Assembly (NCBI GenBank): GCA_947683425.1
Contig: CANTUQ010000078.1
Span: 1 to 64,000 of the forward strand
Source of the DNA: Excoecaria cochinchinensis
Lineage: Eukaryota; Streptophyta; Magnoliopsida; Malpighiales; Euphorbiaceae
DNA: 64,000 bases
Direction of reading: 5' to 3'
Shown: positions 10,087 to 21,113 of the stretch, one piece after another
Position numbering within the stretch: position 1 is the stretch's first letter
Layout: each line of letters begins with the position of its first letter
Program-made: the position numbers and the translations under genes
The notes under the pieces: generated by a model
Told to the model about the DNA's origin: nothing
Databases searched by the model: none
The model's input: the letters and a program-made list of their open reading frames with translations, nothing else

Positions 10087-12190
10087 GAACTTCAAAACAG
10101 AATGCTATTCTTCTCACTTAATCATATTATATAAGCACTCAAATATCCACATGACCCGTTATAGTATCATTATTATCTTGCATACTAACACAGTCTAATA
10201 ACATTTATTACCAATGCATGCATCGTATAGTATTGTTAGGCAATTACTTTAATCATGCATTCATTACTCCTATCCCCTATATACATTTTCCATTAAGCCA
10301 ATTCAATTCATAATTATACATACTTGTTCACATCATACATGATCAATACCACAAGCATATCCTGTTCGATAATTAAAAGCATATATATATATACATTTAA
10401 TTTCATTATTAAACTCTTATGCTATAGCTTTAATCACTTACAATTTGGATTAACGACCACCCACATACTCATTTCCTAAGATTAGAAATGAGTTAGACAT
10501 GCTATAGGAACTTACCATGAAGTTCGGGTACGTTTCGGGAAGAAAAACACTCAAATTATGCATATTAGGGGGTGGTCACGGTGGTAACCAATTGGTTGTC
10601 ACCGTGAGGTCCAAAAGTGAGCATTCTGCCCTGCATTTTCATAGGTCACGGTGGTAACCATTTTGGTTGCCAACGTGACATACCAAAATATTGCAAAACA
10701 GAAGCAAAATTTCGGGACTGGTTCACTCCACAATTTTGTACAGCCTATATCAAAGTCTAGAACTCATTTTTAGCCAAAACTTCCTTCTTAACAAATGTTC
10801 TATAGGATGTTAACTTCCAAATGCAACAAATTACAGGTCAATTGGACATCTATAGATTCAGATATGATCTAAACAACCCACAGTGCTTCTCTGAACCCGT
10901 CCAAAGAAGATAGGTCTACTTCTTGACCATTTTTCGGGCACTTAGAGTTACAATTAGCTCAAACCTATTTCTAACACATTTGTAGATATATATCTTAGCT
11001 TTCTAAAGGTACTGATTTCATATCATTTGGAGTTCTATAACTCCCGAAACAGTGTAAAAACCGAAGAAAGGTCCAGTGTATTCTAATCCAGTTTTTCACC
11101 CAAAACCTATTCACATGCAACAATGAGTCATTTGAGCCAACACTCACTACCATCATCAAAGATCATCATCAACACATTCAAATTACTTAAACAACTCATG
11201 AATATAATCAAAATCATACATAAATAAAAAGTTCCCAAACCTTAGCTCCTTTGCTCCACTAGCTTAAATGGTAGTACTTCCTTGCTCATATACTCTTCCA
11301 TAGATTCACCACTCAAATTTCCTCATCAAGAAAATACATAACATTAATTAGGGTTTCTAATTAACCAAAGAGAAATTGCAGAAATCAGAAAGTTATAACT
11401 TACCCTTCTATCTCTAATCTCTCATACAAGTGCTTGAGCTACAATCCAATATACACAACTTGGGCTTGCAAGAAGAGAGAGAGGGCTGGCGTGGGATGAA
11501 GAAGAAGAGGAAGAGGAAGGGAAAAAGGAGAAGGCAAAACGTGAAGGAGAGGGGAAATGAGCAGAAATCTGCTCTCACTCTCTCTTAATTAAGTCAAACT
11601 TATCCCAAATGCCACTTGTTACCATCCTAAAGGTCCACTTGTCATAATCCTATTAAATCCATAAATCCAAGATACATCTTTGACTAATTCCAACCTTGGC
11701 ACCATACACTAAACACACACACAAATAATTCTTGAATAAATATCTTCAAGGTACCACACTTGAGTCACACCAAATCATTTCCTAAAATCCACTTATACCC
11801 TACTTCCATACACACTAAGCACACTCTAACCTTTCCTCACTTAGCTTAACTTATTTAATTGGTCACTTTACAATTAAGTCCTTATCATCAAATTCACTCA
11901 CATACAAATTACCGAAATACCCTTCACTTAACCGACTTAGTTTGCCGATTCCGACTAGGCCCGATTTGGGTTGTGACAATATATATGCATATACAAGTTA
12001 CGAAATATCATCCTTAATACATTACAAGGTCGAGCTACTAACATATAACACTTTACAAAACATTCTTTACAAATAACTATCCTTAGCATTACAAAAAGTA
12101 AATCATATACAAAAGCATAACACCACTTATACTCCTACTGGCCTGTAGATGAACGACTCCAAAAAATTGAGCCGATCTTGCATACCTACA

Positions 12191-12229
12191 CAGGAAAACA
12201 CCCGTGCTAAGCGATAATCCTTAGTGGGG
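12191..12229 (-). repeat. Conserved paired hairpins (solo LTR A)
   Basis: Second stem CACAGG/CCCGTG: the one changed pair is a G-U wobble in the minus-strand RNA. First stem GCTAAGCGATAATCCTTAG has two changed positions. Confidence 0.7.
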
Positions 12230-13134
12230 ACATACAGAAACAAAGGACTTCACACAAAGTCACAACATTACAAAAACATATTAAAGGCATACATACTCGC
12301 AACACATATATCAATGATCCAATGACATATACATTAGCATAAGCAATAATAACAATAACATTTCTACATCAGTTATCTATACCTTACTTGTTCACAATAT
12401 CATATACATGCACACTATACATTACATATGCCTTTATCATATACATGCACTAAAGCATATACATATTCTCAAGCTTTCTTAATCAAATGCTATAAGTGAC
12501 AACTTATCACAACATCTCACATATATGCATAAACATGCACACTCATATACATATGATAGATCACAACTTTACTTGCTCATGCACAAACATACAATGACTA
12601 TAGCCTGAATTCACATTAATGGTGGATACGGGTGCACTAGATATTGACTAGCAGTATCAAAGATCTAGAGACCGAAGTCTCAAATCATATAGTTACCCGA
12701 AAGTAGCAAGCTCTAGACCCTTACGGGCCAACTCAAGACCCTTGCGGGCCAACTCTAGCAGCTGCTGTAACATCCCCATACCCCCGGTAAGGAATATCGG
12801 GGCGCTACGTGGACACTTACGTATACATGTACATGCATTAGCGGAAGCGATAGCATAAACACATCCATTTAAAAGTAATTAAATACTACACTAGGGCCCA
12901 CTAGCATTTCATATTAACTACATATACATTTACATGTTCATATTACATCTGTTTCCATTTAGCTTTACATATACATTTACATGTACCTTTACTTGTGATT
13001 TTTCTACTTATATTACATAATGATGTTACTCAAAATGTAAAACTCGATCCCTACACTTGTAAAAAGATATAACAAAACTCCTAGTGGCCTTGACCCGCAG
13101 ATGTCCGCTCATTGCTCCGAACCTGTAAACCTAC

Positions 13135-13176
13135 ACGGAAATAAACATCCGTGCTAAGCGATAACGCTTAGTGGGG
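13135..13176 (-). repeat. Conserved paired hairpins (solo LTR C)
   Basis: Second stem is CACGGA/TCCGTG: compared with CACGGG/CCCGTG in solo LTR B, both sides of the sixth pair changed together. First stem TAAGCG/CGCTTA is perfect. Confidence 0.85.
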
Positions 13177-13660
13177 ATGAAATAATACAAAGGACTTCTT
13201 TACGAAGTCACAAGTAATTAACTCATTCATATCACACAATCAAATACCTCATGCACATAAATCCTATACGTGTACAGGTTGCATATTCAAATATCAAATA
13301 TAATGAGCTCTCATGTATATAACATGTATTCAAATGTACTCTATCATGTGTCCACATTCTTATAAACACACTCATGTAATCATATACTTGTATACAGAAC
13401 TATAATGTACTTAAACATTACTCTCATGTACTATAGCTTTATTCAGAATAAACCTTTTTCATCATCTCAAATGCACTACACAACACTAACAAGACAAGCC
13501 TGAATTCCTTACACGGTGGATACGGGTGCTATATAAAAAAAAAACATTTTCGGTAGACCGAAGTCACAAAACATTTTCATATATCTCTATTAATGACCAT
13601 TCTCGGAGGTCGACCCGCTTCGCCCAAACGGGGCGGTCGGTGGCAACTGCGCGGTAACCC

Positions 13661-13686
13661 TTTATAAGCATGCTTATCTATCCACT
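13661..13686 (-). repeat. Conserved LTR palindrome, A/T form (solo LTR C)
   Basis: ATAAGCATGCTTAT, perfect, followed by CTATCCAC. Confidence 0.8.
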
Positions 13687-14947
13687 ATAATGGTAATCAG
13701 GCTCAATACCAACTCACACACTATACACAGATATCAAGTCACCAAATAAAATTCAAGTGCATTTATCAAATTTAGAGACATGTAATTCATATACAATCTT
13801 GTTCAACAACTAAAAGCATGTAACACCTAAATTCATTACATAAACATATAAATCATGCAAAGTAAGACAGAAGAAAACACTCTCTTCAAAACAAATAAAA
13901 CAGGATGCGAAGAGGTTCACTATCGCGATCGCAACAAGAAGTCGCACTCGCGACAGAAGCCAAGTTCATTGTCGCGATCGCTACAAGAGGTCGCGCTCGC
14001 AACAAAAGATAGATTACAAAAAAGGCTATATACTCTATACCAAATGCATTATATAACAATTCCTAAGTTCATACATATTTATCATGTCATTTACTATACT
14101 TCCTACAACTATACATTGTTACTTTATTAGTTAAATTACCATCTTTAATCATACTCATATGTATTTTTTTTCATTAACAACTAATTTGTAATCATTTAGG
14201 AGCCCTAATCATGTATAAAACGTTAAGGGGAAAGGCAAGGGGTTGACCCATGCCAACCATGGGCTCAAAATGAAGAAAAAAGAGCTTAATATAGGTTGTT
14301 CTGTCGCGAGGTCGCGCTTGCGACAGAGGCTCCGCTTTGGTGCCTCACGAGACTGCTTTTTACCCTAAACTTGTATCGTCTAAATGAACCTCTAAACGTA
14401 ATATTTAGGCAAAACGTTCTTCTTAACAATTTTTCTCTAAGATGTTATCTTTCAAATGGGACAACAGGTCATTTGGACATCTATAACAAAAGATATGATC
14501 TAAACAATCCATACTGTTCCAGGGAACCCGCCAGAACAGGGTAACCTACGTTCTAATTACTTTTTGGGATACTTAGGGCCTGAATTTGATCAAGCACCCT
14601 CTTAGACATTTTTAGATACGGATCTTATCTTTCATATGCAATTGGAATCAACACAATTGGAGTCCTATAGCTCTATTTATAATAAATACTATACACTAGG
14701 GTCTAATGACAAATAAGCAGAATTTCGCAAAATTAAGCTCTATCATCAACACAAACACTTAAATGATCAAGTTACATACTTATAAACATATATACAATTG
14801 TCATGAGCACTGAAAGCAATTAAAATGAACAATAAACCAATATACACTAAAAGAGCAATTGAGCTAGTTAAAGCTCATCATATACATCTACATCCGGTCA
14901 TGGTTCCTTTTAAACACATATCATTCAACACTACAAGAAAAAATGAA

Positions 14948-15680
14948 AATAGCAACGGAAATAATTCCGTTGCTAATTTAGCAACGAAAATTGATTTTCG
15001 TTGCTAAATAGCAACGGAAACTAGATTCCGTTGCTAAAATTGGTTGAATTTTAAAACTTTAGCAACAGAAATACAATTGGTGATATTCCGTCGCTAAAAG
15101 TGGAGGGAATTTTTAGCGCCAACATTTAGCAACGAAATTTAGTAACGGTATAATATTTTCGTTACTAAATAATACGCAAACACATGGCGGAAAATTTTGG
15201 AACAAAAAATAGTAACGGAATAGATTTTCCGTTGCTAAATATTAAGCTGGAAAAATCAGGTCCTAAAATAGCAACGGAAAATTTATACCGTTGCTAAATT
15301 AGAAACGGAACATATATTCCGTTGCTAATTTAGCAACGGAAAATTCATTCCGTTGCTAAATAGCAACGGAATAAATTTTCCGTTGCTATTTTCGAAGGGT
15401 GGAAAAATCGATTCTAAAATTGCAACGGAAATTTTTTTTCGTTGCTATTTAGCAACGTAATGAATTTTTCGTTGCTAAATTAGCAATGGAATATATGTTC
15501 CGTTGCTAATTTAGAAACCGATTTTTTCAGCCTTATTTTTAGCAACGGAAAATTTATTCCGTTGCTATTTAGCAACGAAAATTATTATCCGTTGCTAAAA
15601 ATCGAGTTCTAAATTAGCAACAGAAATGTTTTTCCGTTGTTATTTAGCAACGAAAATCGGATTCCGTTGCTATCAAATTT
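14948..15680. repeat. Left subterminal repeats of CACTA element
   Basis: More than twenty copies of TAGCAACGGAA or its complement TTCCGTTGCTA, in both orientations and with 5-25 bp spacing, so that many neighbouring copies could form short hairpins. Several copies have single changes. Confidence 0.88.
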
Positions 15681-15714
15681 AAATATTCAAGCTAAAAACT
15701 CAAAACTACCTCGT

Positions 15715-16040
15715 TTTTAGTCCCCTCCCTCTTCTTCATTTTTTTTCCTTTCTTTTCTTCTTTCCTTTCCCTCTCTCCCCATTCCCGTTCCAGCCTTTCC
15801 CCCTCCCTCGATCAGATCAGCTCCTCCATCCCCGTTGCCCCCAGCAGCCTCGCCTGTGTTCCTGCCGCTTGCCGCCAGCGACGCCGCTCTCTCTTCCCCT
15901 CCTCTCCTTTCCGTGCGACGGCAGCTCCCTCTTCTCCTTCGCGAGTTACTTCGGGTTAGCCTCGTCCTCCGCCGTTTCTTCTACCTTCGGCCACCGTTAA
16001 TCGCCTCCAGTCCTCCCCCTTTCAATGATAGTTGTAGAGT
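15715..16040 (+). pseudogene. Captured 5'-exon-like piece in CACTA element
   Basis: A pyrimidine-rich leader (15720-15830) passes into GC-rich sequence with an open frame from 15835 (MPPAASPVFLPLAAS...) rich in Pro, Ala, Ser and Leu. It ends at a good splice donor, GA|GTAAGT, near 16039. The base composition differs sharply from the AT-rich surroundings and looks like a plant 5' UTR and first exon. The source gene is not recognised; it need not be the same gene as the exon at 16889. Confidence 0.5.
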
Positions 16041-16888
16041 AAGTATATTTAACCATTAATCTTAAATTTGGGTGAAATTCTTAGGATGGCAGAGTTAGGG
16101 ATTTGAAAATTTTATTTGGGAATTTGATGTTTAGAGTATAGATTAAGTAGATTTCTTATTCTTTTAGCAAGGTAGCCAAGTTAGTCACATTATTATTGAA
16201 TTTTGAAAATAATGACAATGAATTTAAAGAAGATTATTGTGAGAATGAAAACACGAGGATGTTACAGGACGTGATGATGTTTTTGGTGATTATATGAGTT
16301 TTTGTTTGGTTTTCATGTCTTAATTGTACCTTTAAATTACTGTGGATAGAAACTTTTTATTAAGTAGTATGATTTGTTGTTTGGTTGACAGTAATTTCCT
16401 TATACGCATTTAATTTTTGTTGAACACTTGTATTCTTGAATTGTAGTTGGATATTATCCTCTAACTTGTTTAGAAAGGCAAATAATATTGTAAAGACCTT
16501 GAGATTAAGGTAAAATTGAATGCTGCCTTAAGATCTTTCTCCAATTAAACTTTGCATCAACTTCAAAAATCAATCTTTCCTTTTGTGTTCTTTATGTGCT
16601 GCATTTTTATCCATTTCTTTTTCTGGTTTGCTTTTAAGGGGTTGTTCTTAGGTGGCTGTTGTGGTGCTGCTGGCAACATAAGCTCTGGTAAGTTTAGATT
16701 AAAGTAGTTATATAAGACCAAAGACAAAATATTCTTTGATAGTTTAGTGTTATGGTTTGGTGAGCTGAACAAGGGAAATCCTGCATTTTCAATGGTATGA
16801 TGCTACCACAAATGCATTTTCCTTGAGGATTCAATTGCTCATCTAGTTTGATTGTGTCTCCTAAATTTAGTGTATGATGGCGTTTCAG

Positions 16889-16981
16889 GTTGTTATTGGC
16901 CCTGCTACTGTTGGAACAATTGATAACATAATTGCTTGCAAGCTGTACAGGCCTGGTTCTGTTGGATTTGTCTCCTAATCT
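16889..16981 (+). pseudogene. ACLB: Captured ATP-citrate lyase subunit B exon
   Basis: A short exon with acceptor TTTCAG|GT and donor T|GTAAGT. It encodes VVIGPATVG, then TIDNII, then CKLYRPGSVGFVS. These match a conserved stretch of the ATP-citrate lyase B (citrate synthase-like) subunit, as recalled from plant sequences. The cytosolic enzyme makes acetyl-CoA from citrate. About 14 residues that normally lie between the first two segments are absent without shifting the frame, and a TAA (16976-16978) stands where the normal protein has Lys. So it is a dead fragment carried by the CACTA element. An alternative is a related CoA ligase (succinyl-CoA ligase alpha), but the CKLYRPGSVGFVS phrase favours ACLB. 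Confidence 0.75.
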
Positions 16982-17439
16982 GTAAGTATTAATTTTTGTT
17001 ATTCCTAGTTCTCATTGGCAATATCTTTGAATGGCAAGCAAACTGTACTATCCATGTCACAGAGATTATGGCCTATTAAATTTTGAGAAAAACCTATTTT
17101 AAATATACTGATAAAAGCAATTAAAAAAAGATTCTAAGATGGACTTGTCATGTTTTGGTCATAAATCTCCAAAATAGTTGTTTTTTCTTAGAAAAAAAAA
17201 TATACACTGCATCTTTGTAGCCACCTGAACAGGAGAATTGTGAATATGATTTTAACAGTAATTTTAATCAATTGGACTTTCCATGAAGTCGTCTAGCTTT
17301 AATTCAAATTTAATGTTGTTAATGTTCCAGTTTTGCATTCAAATTTATATGTTTATAATGTTTTATGTTGTTAAATGCCTTGTTTTCTATTGTTTCCCAT
17401 TTTTCTGCTTCCAGCATTTGGTGTCATTTGCACTGTTTT

Positions 17440-17649
17440 GTTTTACCATGTAGCATTTGGTGTCATCTACAGCTGCTAGTAGTAGGCGTTCTGAACCTTC
17501 TGAGAGAGTCATTCAGTTAGAGAATACTGTCAGCATGTTGCTCGATACTGTAATCTAACTAAAGAATGAGATGAAAGAGATGAGAAGCAAGGGCAACACC
17601 TCTCAGCAGTCAGAGCAGCCAGATCGTCCTCCTTCACCAACTACATAGT
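17440..17649 (+). pseudogene. 3' exon-like piece with coiled-coil tail
   Basis: Open stretch after CATCTACAG with SSSRRSEPSERVIQLE, an in-frame TAA near 17557, then LKNEMKEMRSKGNTSQQS and a Pro/Ser-rich end stopping at TAG 17647-17649. A heptad-like helix followed by a Ser/Gln/Pro tail resembles the C-terminal end of plant CACTA transposase-family proteins, but the match is from memory and weak. It is probably the remains of the parental element's own gene. Confidence 0.45.
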
Positions 17650-17885
17650 TTATATATTTGTTATATTTAAGTATTGAGACCGCTTTCATGTTGTGTTTTT
17701 ATTAGTTTTTATGGATTCTTATTTTACAGTAGAATATGTACTAAGAATTTTTATTCTCGTACATTTATACTATTACAAGTAAATTGCATTATAAATTTGG
17801 ATTATATTTTTTTTATGACCAATAAAATTAAAATTTAATTAAAATCTTATGCTACCAATAAAATTGGATAATTTCTATGGTTAAA

Positions 17886-18245
17886 TTTAGCAAATCAGCA
17901 ACAGAAATATGGAAAATTTGATTGGTTGAATTTAGCAACGGAAAATTTTTCCGTTGCTAAATTAGCAACGGAAGTTACGTTTCCGTTGCCAAATTTAGCA
18001 ACGAAAACTAAAACTCCGTTGCTAAATTTAGCAACGGAAGTATTGTTTCCGTTGCTAAATTTAGCAACAGAAAGTTTCCGTTGCTAAAAATGACCAATAC
18101 ACCAAAACGTTACTTGGTTGAATTTAGCAACGGAATTATTTTCCGTTGCTAAAAATTAGCATCCAACGGTTTAGCAACCGAAAGATCCGTTGCTAATTTT
18201 CGTTGCTAATTTTGATTAGCAACGGAAAATGTCTATTTTCCGTTG
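17886..18245. repeat. Right subterminal repeats of CACTA element
   Basis: About fifteen copies of TAGCAACGGAA/TTCCGTTGCTA in alternating orientation, mirroring the left end. Confidence 0.88.
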
Positions 18246-18920
18246 CTAAATTGTAATTTTCTTGTAGTGCAATCACATGCCAGGAAAACAAAATCGCACT
18301 CGATCCCTACCTCTAGGAAGCTCGAACTAAGCTCTCTATTTAGCTCCAACCGTTTCCTTTACTTTATCCCATTTTTTGTTCATAGCTTCCACAAATCACA
18401 TAGAAAACATTTTGAGTTAGACTTTTTCTCACTTTAAATTAAAAATAGAAAGAAAAAGGAGGTCAGATCGGAAAACAAATCCAACTTACCTTTAAAAGAG
18501 ACCTAATCAAGTCCTACTATGCTCTCTTTAAGCCACTTCAAGTGGTTTTCTCAAAGAACTAAGCAAATGAAAAAGAAAGGAGCAAGAGAGAGACAAAGCA
18601 AGGTGAACGGCTGACCAAAGAAAGAAACTTAAGAACAAAAGGGCCAAAACTAACGTAAAAGAAGAAGAAAGAAGCAAATGGTCCATGTAAATCCAAAATT
18701 AATTATGCTAATAAATGCCATCTACCAATTAAATACATGCTTATCATCTTTTTTGTTCTAATCTCTTTTTATTTTATGTAATAATATCCAACTCTTGCCA
18801 CATGTCACTCTCTCTTGTAGCCACTTGTTATGCTCCTACGCCGCCACGTGTCACTTTCCTACGATGCCATGTGTCCAATGCACATCTCAAGGTCTCTTAA
18901 AACCCACTTATGCACACATC

Positions 18921-19045
18921 TCGCGAGGGGGTTCTGTCGCGCTCGCGACAGAACGCTCACGCCTGCACCAAGCAGCTGAAGTTTGAAAACCGCTGGAGGG
19001 CTCTGTCGCGCCCGCGACACTTGTCGCGCTCGCGATAGAACTCTC
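18921..19045. repeat. TGTCGCG/CGCGACA palindromes near the 5' end of solo LTR C
   Basis: Units CTGTCGCGCTCGCGACAG, TGTCGCGCCCGCGACA and TGTCGCGCTCGCGATA lie within 190 bp of the LTR 5' end. Solo LTR F has a similar unit at 50597-50615, also near its 5' end. Confidence 0.7.
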
Positions 19046-19128
19046 GCACATAAACTTACCTTTTTCGAATAAAAACTCTGTAATTATTCTAGGGCTATTT
19101 TGGGGTGTGACAGCTGCAAACTCTAGCC

Positions 19129-19155
19129 CTTTATAAGCATGCTTTTCTATCCACT
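19129..19155 (-). repeat. Conserved LTR palindrome, A/T form (solo LTR A)
   Basis: ATAAGCATGCTTTT with one outer mismatch, followed by CTATCCAC. Solo LTR C inserted about 15 bp before it. Confidence 0.75.
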
Positions 19156-20524
19156 AATATGTATCACTCAGGCTTATCTTAAAGAACATAAATAAATCCT
19201 CTGCTCATATAAATATACTTAATAATCACTTAAGTATCAAAGCATTACCCATCAACTCAGTTCATGCATAAGCTAATCAGGCCATCAAACATATAACTCA
19301 TAACTCCATCAATGTTATCACATATAAGCTTTACTATGGATGATCATACGTATACTAATGCAATACTATACATAATCAAGGTTAAAAGATTAATATGCAA
19401 AACTCTGGCAATATCGTGCTTGCGACCAGTGTCGTACGGCCGCGACAGAGCCTACGCTCATAACCTAACTCAATAAAAGCAAAACTCGGCCAGGCAAAGC
19501 TCGCCCAAGAAGTATTCTATCGCGCTCGCGATAGAACCAAACTAAGTGTTCAAAACTCCAAACAACACAAAGACTTATGCACAAACTTTACACATACCAA
19601 CCTATCTTCTCATGCATAACTTCTAAAACCATATCATATATATTACCAGACTCTAACCACAATTATAGTCACAATCAAATATCAATAACCACTAAAATGG
19701 CCTTCTAGTGCATAGTCATAAATAAATGCCCTACATGCATAATCTATAATGTAATTATATTTTCCAATAATAACATGCAGCTAATAACAAAAATTCAAAT
19801 ATCAATATCTCACACTATAAACATATACACTAGATCAAATAAACTAGTACATAAACCACAACATGCAAGTAACCAAGAACACACACGATCCCTAACCTCT
19901 CAAAAGTGCAGCTTGAACTACTCTTCCTCTTTTTGATCAAACCTTCTCCTTGCCCTTCTCTTTCCTCTTATCCAATGCTTTATGCACAACCAAATCAGAC
20001 ACATAGATACTCTTAGTCAATCAAACCAACCAACTAAAACTAAAGAACGAAAATGAGTAGAAGAAGAAGATCTCACAACTATAGACCCATACATACCTTC
20101 ACAACTCTTACAAAACCTCTTTAAAATCAATCCAATTAAGCAGAAAAATCCAGTCCAAAGAAGAACAATACCAATTGAAGAAGAAACCGAGAGAGAGAGA
20201 GAGTGAGAGGAGTGAAATTTTGGTTGCATGTACTTAAATTGGGACAGATTTTCCCACTAACCCCTTTTATTGCATGGACCAAACTAGGTGGCACTCTCTT
20301 TTCTAGCCACATGTCCACTTCATGACATATGTCCCACTCAAAGCAAACTTTCAAATCAGTCCACGATAATTCACTCTTAAATCCCTTAAATTAACCTCTT
20401 GTACTTCATTAATTTTAATTACTTAAATTCTCTTTTCAATTTCACCCTTTCAAATTACCAAAACTCAAAATTACACGACAATAAGCACTTTATTTCCTAC
20501 TAAGGTACAATTCGGGTTGTTACA

Positions 20525-20637
20525 GCTAGTATTTGGCAAGTCCTATCACTTGCCGGTTGAACTCAAGCACAAAGCTTATTGGGCCACGAAATTTTTGAAC
20601 TTTGACCGTAATAGTGCAGGAAAATACAGAGAACTGC
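20525..20637 (+). pseudogene. Athila integrase, continuation
   Basis: Reads LVFGKSYHLPVELKHKAYW followed by ATKFLNFD, the conserved Athila integrase segment that follows the part ending at 7820. It is cut again at 20638 by the 3' LTR of the first Tat-type element. Confidence 0.85.
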
Positions 20638-20727
20638 TGTGGCGCGTGCCGAATCGCGGGAGGCCCCGAATGACTCGCTTTTAAGGTATTCGAGAGAGGT
20701 TCATATAACTTGTAAAGATTACCAGGG

Positions 20728-21113
20728 TGTCTATTTTGGGCAACAAGGAGGTGTTTTGGAGTTGCCACCCAATAAAACATCGGGAAAGGTCGTCTAGCCT
20801 CACTGAGACTAAGAGAGCACATGTGTGTCTATTTTGGGCAATCATAGATATTTTGGAATCCTCCTTCCAATAGAACATTGGAAAAATTCATCTAATCTCA
20901 TGAAGCCTAAAACGATGCATATACATCTATTTTGGGCAAGCTAGAGATATTTTGGAGTCCCCACCCCAATAGAACATTGGGATGGTTCATCTAACCTCAC
21001 GAAGCCTAAGACAATGCAACTTGGGCCTATTTTGTGCAACAAGAGATATTTTGGAATTTCCTTCCCAATAGAACATTAGAAAGGTTCATCTAACCTCATT
21101 GAGCCTAAGACCA
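20728..21113. repeat. 98-bp tandem repeats in Tat LTR
   Basis: Four diverged copies of about 98 bp, each beginning near TCTATTTTGGGCAA and containing ATATTTTGGA, CCAATAGAACATT and CTAACCTCA. Homologous blocks are at 34014-34398 and 40314-40690. Each unit includes a sequence resembling the reverse complement of the element's own PBS (GGAGTCGCCACCC and variants). Confidence 0.85.

Larger units (their letters stand above)
7990..11978 (-). mobile_element. Solo LTR B (chromodomain-type, subfamily I), inside A
   Basis: TGTAACACCCC at 7990 to GGGTTGTGACA at 11978, flanked by ATATA on both sides (7985-7989 and 11979-11983). At 3989 bp it is the longest solo LTR here, partly because of added GGTCACGGTG-type units. 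It sits 169 bp from the end of solo LTR A. The start CATACGTAGGCGAACCCATCC is shared with the LTRs at 28404 and 42496. No coding sequence is recognised in it. Confidence 0.9.
14929..18269. mobile_element. CACTA DNA transposon, non-autonomous, with captured gene pieces
   Basis: Terminal inverted repeats CACTACAAGAAAA (14929-14941) and TTTTCTTGTAGTG (18257-18269), flanked by CAA on both sides (14926-14928 and 18270-18272), the 3-bp target duplicate of CACTA elements. It is 3341 bp. The subterminal regions are filled with TAGCAACGGAA/TTCCGTTGCTA repeats, the usual transposase binding architecture. The middle (15715-17650) has no transposase core but holds exon-like pieces, one of them from ATP-citrate lyase B. 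It therefore depended on a transposase made elsewhere. Confidence 0.92.
12766..19112 (-). mobile_element. Solo LTR C (chromodomain-type, subfamily II), inside A and holding a CACTA element
   Basis: TGTAACATCCCC at 12766 to TTGGGGTGTGACA at 19112, flanked by GCTGC on both sides (12761-12765 and 19113-19117). Without the CACTA element and its 3-bp duplicate it is 3003 bp. It has the subfamily II start (CCGGTAAGGAATATCGGGGCG) shared with solo LTR F and, more loosely, A. CpG-rich palindromes of TGTCGCG/CGCGACA type are at 13918-14000, 14301-14330 and 18921-19045. Frames inside it are not gene-like. Confidence 0.9.
7821..20524 (-). mobile_element. Solo LTR A (chromodomain-type, subfamily II), split by B and C
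   Basis: Ends are TGTAACACCCC at 7821 and GGGTTGTTACA at 20524. The flanks are GTTAG (7816-7820) and GCTAG (20525-20529), a 5-bp TSD with one mismatch, and the Athila integrase frame reads across the site. Its own sequence is 7821-7989, 11984-12765 and 19118-20524, about 2358 bp in total. No internal region is present, so it is a solo LTR left by recombination between two LTRs. The minus orientation follows from its palindromes and from comparison with LTRs attached to pol. Confidence 0.85.

Noticed and set aside
16563..16772. Minus-strand 69-codon ORF in the CACTA element
   Set aside because: Shadow in intron-like sequence opposite to the captured exons.
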